Source: Chara braunii
Lineage: Eukaryota > Streptophyta > Charophyceae > Charales > Characeae
Assembly (NCBI GenBank): GCA_003427395.1
Contig: BFEA01000038.1
Coordinates: 4,217,997 to 4,246,247 of the forward strand
Reading direction: 5' to 3'
DNA length: 28,251 bases
Below, piece after piece: positions 27,609-28,251 of the stretch. Numbering within the stretch: the stretch's first letter is position 1; every line of letters starts with the position of its first letter. Below the pieces are notes generated by a model. That model was not told the DNA's origin, did not search any database, and was given only the letters and a program-made list of their open reading frames with translations. The translations under genes and the position numbers were made by a program.

Positions 27609-27871
27609 AGAATGAAAGGGAATTCTACAAAAGGGAATTCAATTGTTGTTGGACAGTTTGCTTTACAAGCCTTAGAGGCATCTTGGATTACATTTTTTGA
27701 CTTCATTAGGTATACCTTTTGATTTTTGAGGTTCACTTTCAACACAAGAAAAATGAAATTTTCACAAAAACACATTTCAATTTTCAAGTAGTAAATAGAC
27801 ATTGTGCAGAAACATGTCTCAAGAATATAGAGGGCGCACAGAATCGCTCTCCGTGTAATCGACCTTCTAGA

Positions 27872-27952
27872 ATACCTGTCTCAGCCTTTTGGCTAAAAAT
27901 AGATAAGTGAAATGTACCTTTTCTGATTGGTTTCATATCTGGTCCGTGGCTC
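27872..27952 (+). pseudogene. U2 snRNA 5' fragment, diverged
   Basis: U2 pairs with the intron branch point. The first stem-loop is clear (ATACCTGTCTC-GCCTTTTGGCTAA), followed by TCTGATTGGTTTCATATCTG, matching the TTATCAGTTTAATATCTG region. The branch-point-pairing GTAGTA is altered and the Sm site and 3' stem-loops are absent. No A tail or target duplication was seen, so the transfer route is unclear. Confidence 0.78.
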
Positions 27953-28125
27953 CATCGCAGGGATTTGGGAGACTGACATTGCACTCACACTAGGCCCGCA
28001 AAATGATGATGAAATCGCAAAATGATAAGCCACATCGAGTCATTCGTTTTACAAGGACTCGATCTGGCCGCTCATATCGTATTGCGATTTGTAGATCAAC
28101 GGTGCGCGCAGAAACACCCCGCCCA

Positions 28126-28208
28126 TCCATGTGATATGGCTGAAGGACCCACATGCAATTCTTAGTGTGTAAAGTTGTAAACAGGTCACGAGTTCGAATT
28201 CTGATGGA
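28126..28208 (+). ncRNA. tRNA-like sequence (pseudogene or SINE head)
   Basis: An A-box-like ATGGCTGAAGGACC near 28135 and a T-arm AGGTCACGAGTTCGAATTC near 28186 are spaced as in a tRNA, and TCCAT (28126) could pair with ATGGA (28204) as an acceptor stem. The anticodon arm does not fold well, so I do not assign an amino acid. Confidence 0.35.
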
Positions 28209-28251
28209 ACCTGATGAATACAGGAATATCATGGGTTACCCTACCCCTTCC

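Overview
This looks like nuclear DNA of a green plant or streptophyte alga. A charophyte such as Chara is my best guess, inferred from the element types and not proven. The window holds no convincing intact host gene. Every recognisable coding stretch is a retroelement, a snRNA copy or an organelle fragment, separated by homopolymer runs, microsatellites and foldback sequences. No prokaryotic gene, CRISPR array or rRNA gene was seen.

Layout. A (CA)n tract starts the window. About 0.7-4.5 kb is the left part of a Ty3/gypsy-like LTR retrotransposon: repeat-rich LTR/leader DNA full of TGACGTGGCA motifs, a weak primer-binding site, and a broken gag with a CCHC zinc knuckle; no pol follows. A mitochondrial atp9 fragment lies at 4.67-4.81 kb. 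A decayed plus-strand LINE occupies about 5.1-7.3 kb, followed by a U6 snRNA chimera with an A-rich tail. About 7.6-10.9 kb has homopolymers, a hairpin cluster and otherwise featureless DNA.

The centrepiece is 10.9-18.9 kb. A minus-strand LINE has been split by a 6.4 kb plus-strand retroelement (11899-18306). That element has 219-bp direct terminal repeats about 96% identical, an RGG/Met-Pro-rich coiled-coil ORF1, and an ORF2 in which a GIY-YIG endonuclease domain PRECEDES a YIDD reverse transcriptase. This order fits the permuted, N-terminal-endonuclease branch of Penelope-like elements (the Chlamys type described from green algae) rather than canonical Penelope elements, where GIY-YIG is C-terminal. 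Joining the two flanks rejoins the LINE reading frame, which fixes the insertion boundaries almost to the base. The copy has a few stops and frameshifts and is probably dead, but it is young enough to read.

The right third (19-28 kb) holds small non-autonomous elements: a ~470-bp foldback, a ~200-bp TIR element with TA target sites, a 76-nt near-perfect hairpin, minisatellites, two full-length U6 retropseudogenes with target-site duplications and A-rich tails, a U2 snRNA fragment and two tRNA-like promoters. Together the window records LINE-driven retroposition of small nuclear RNAs next to a rare class of retroelement.
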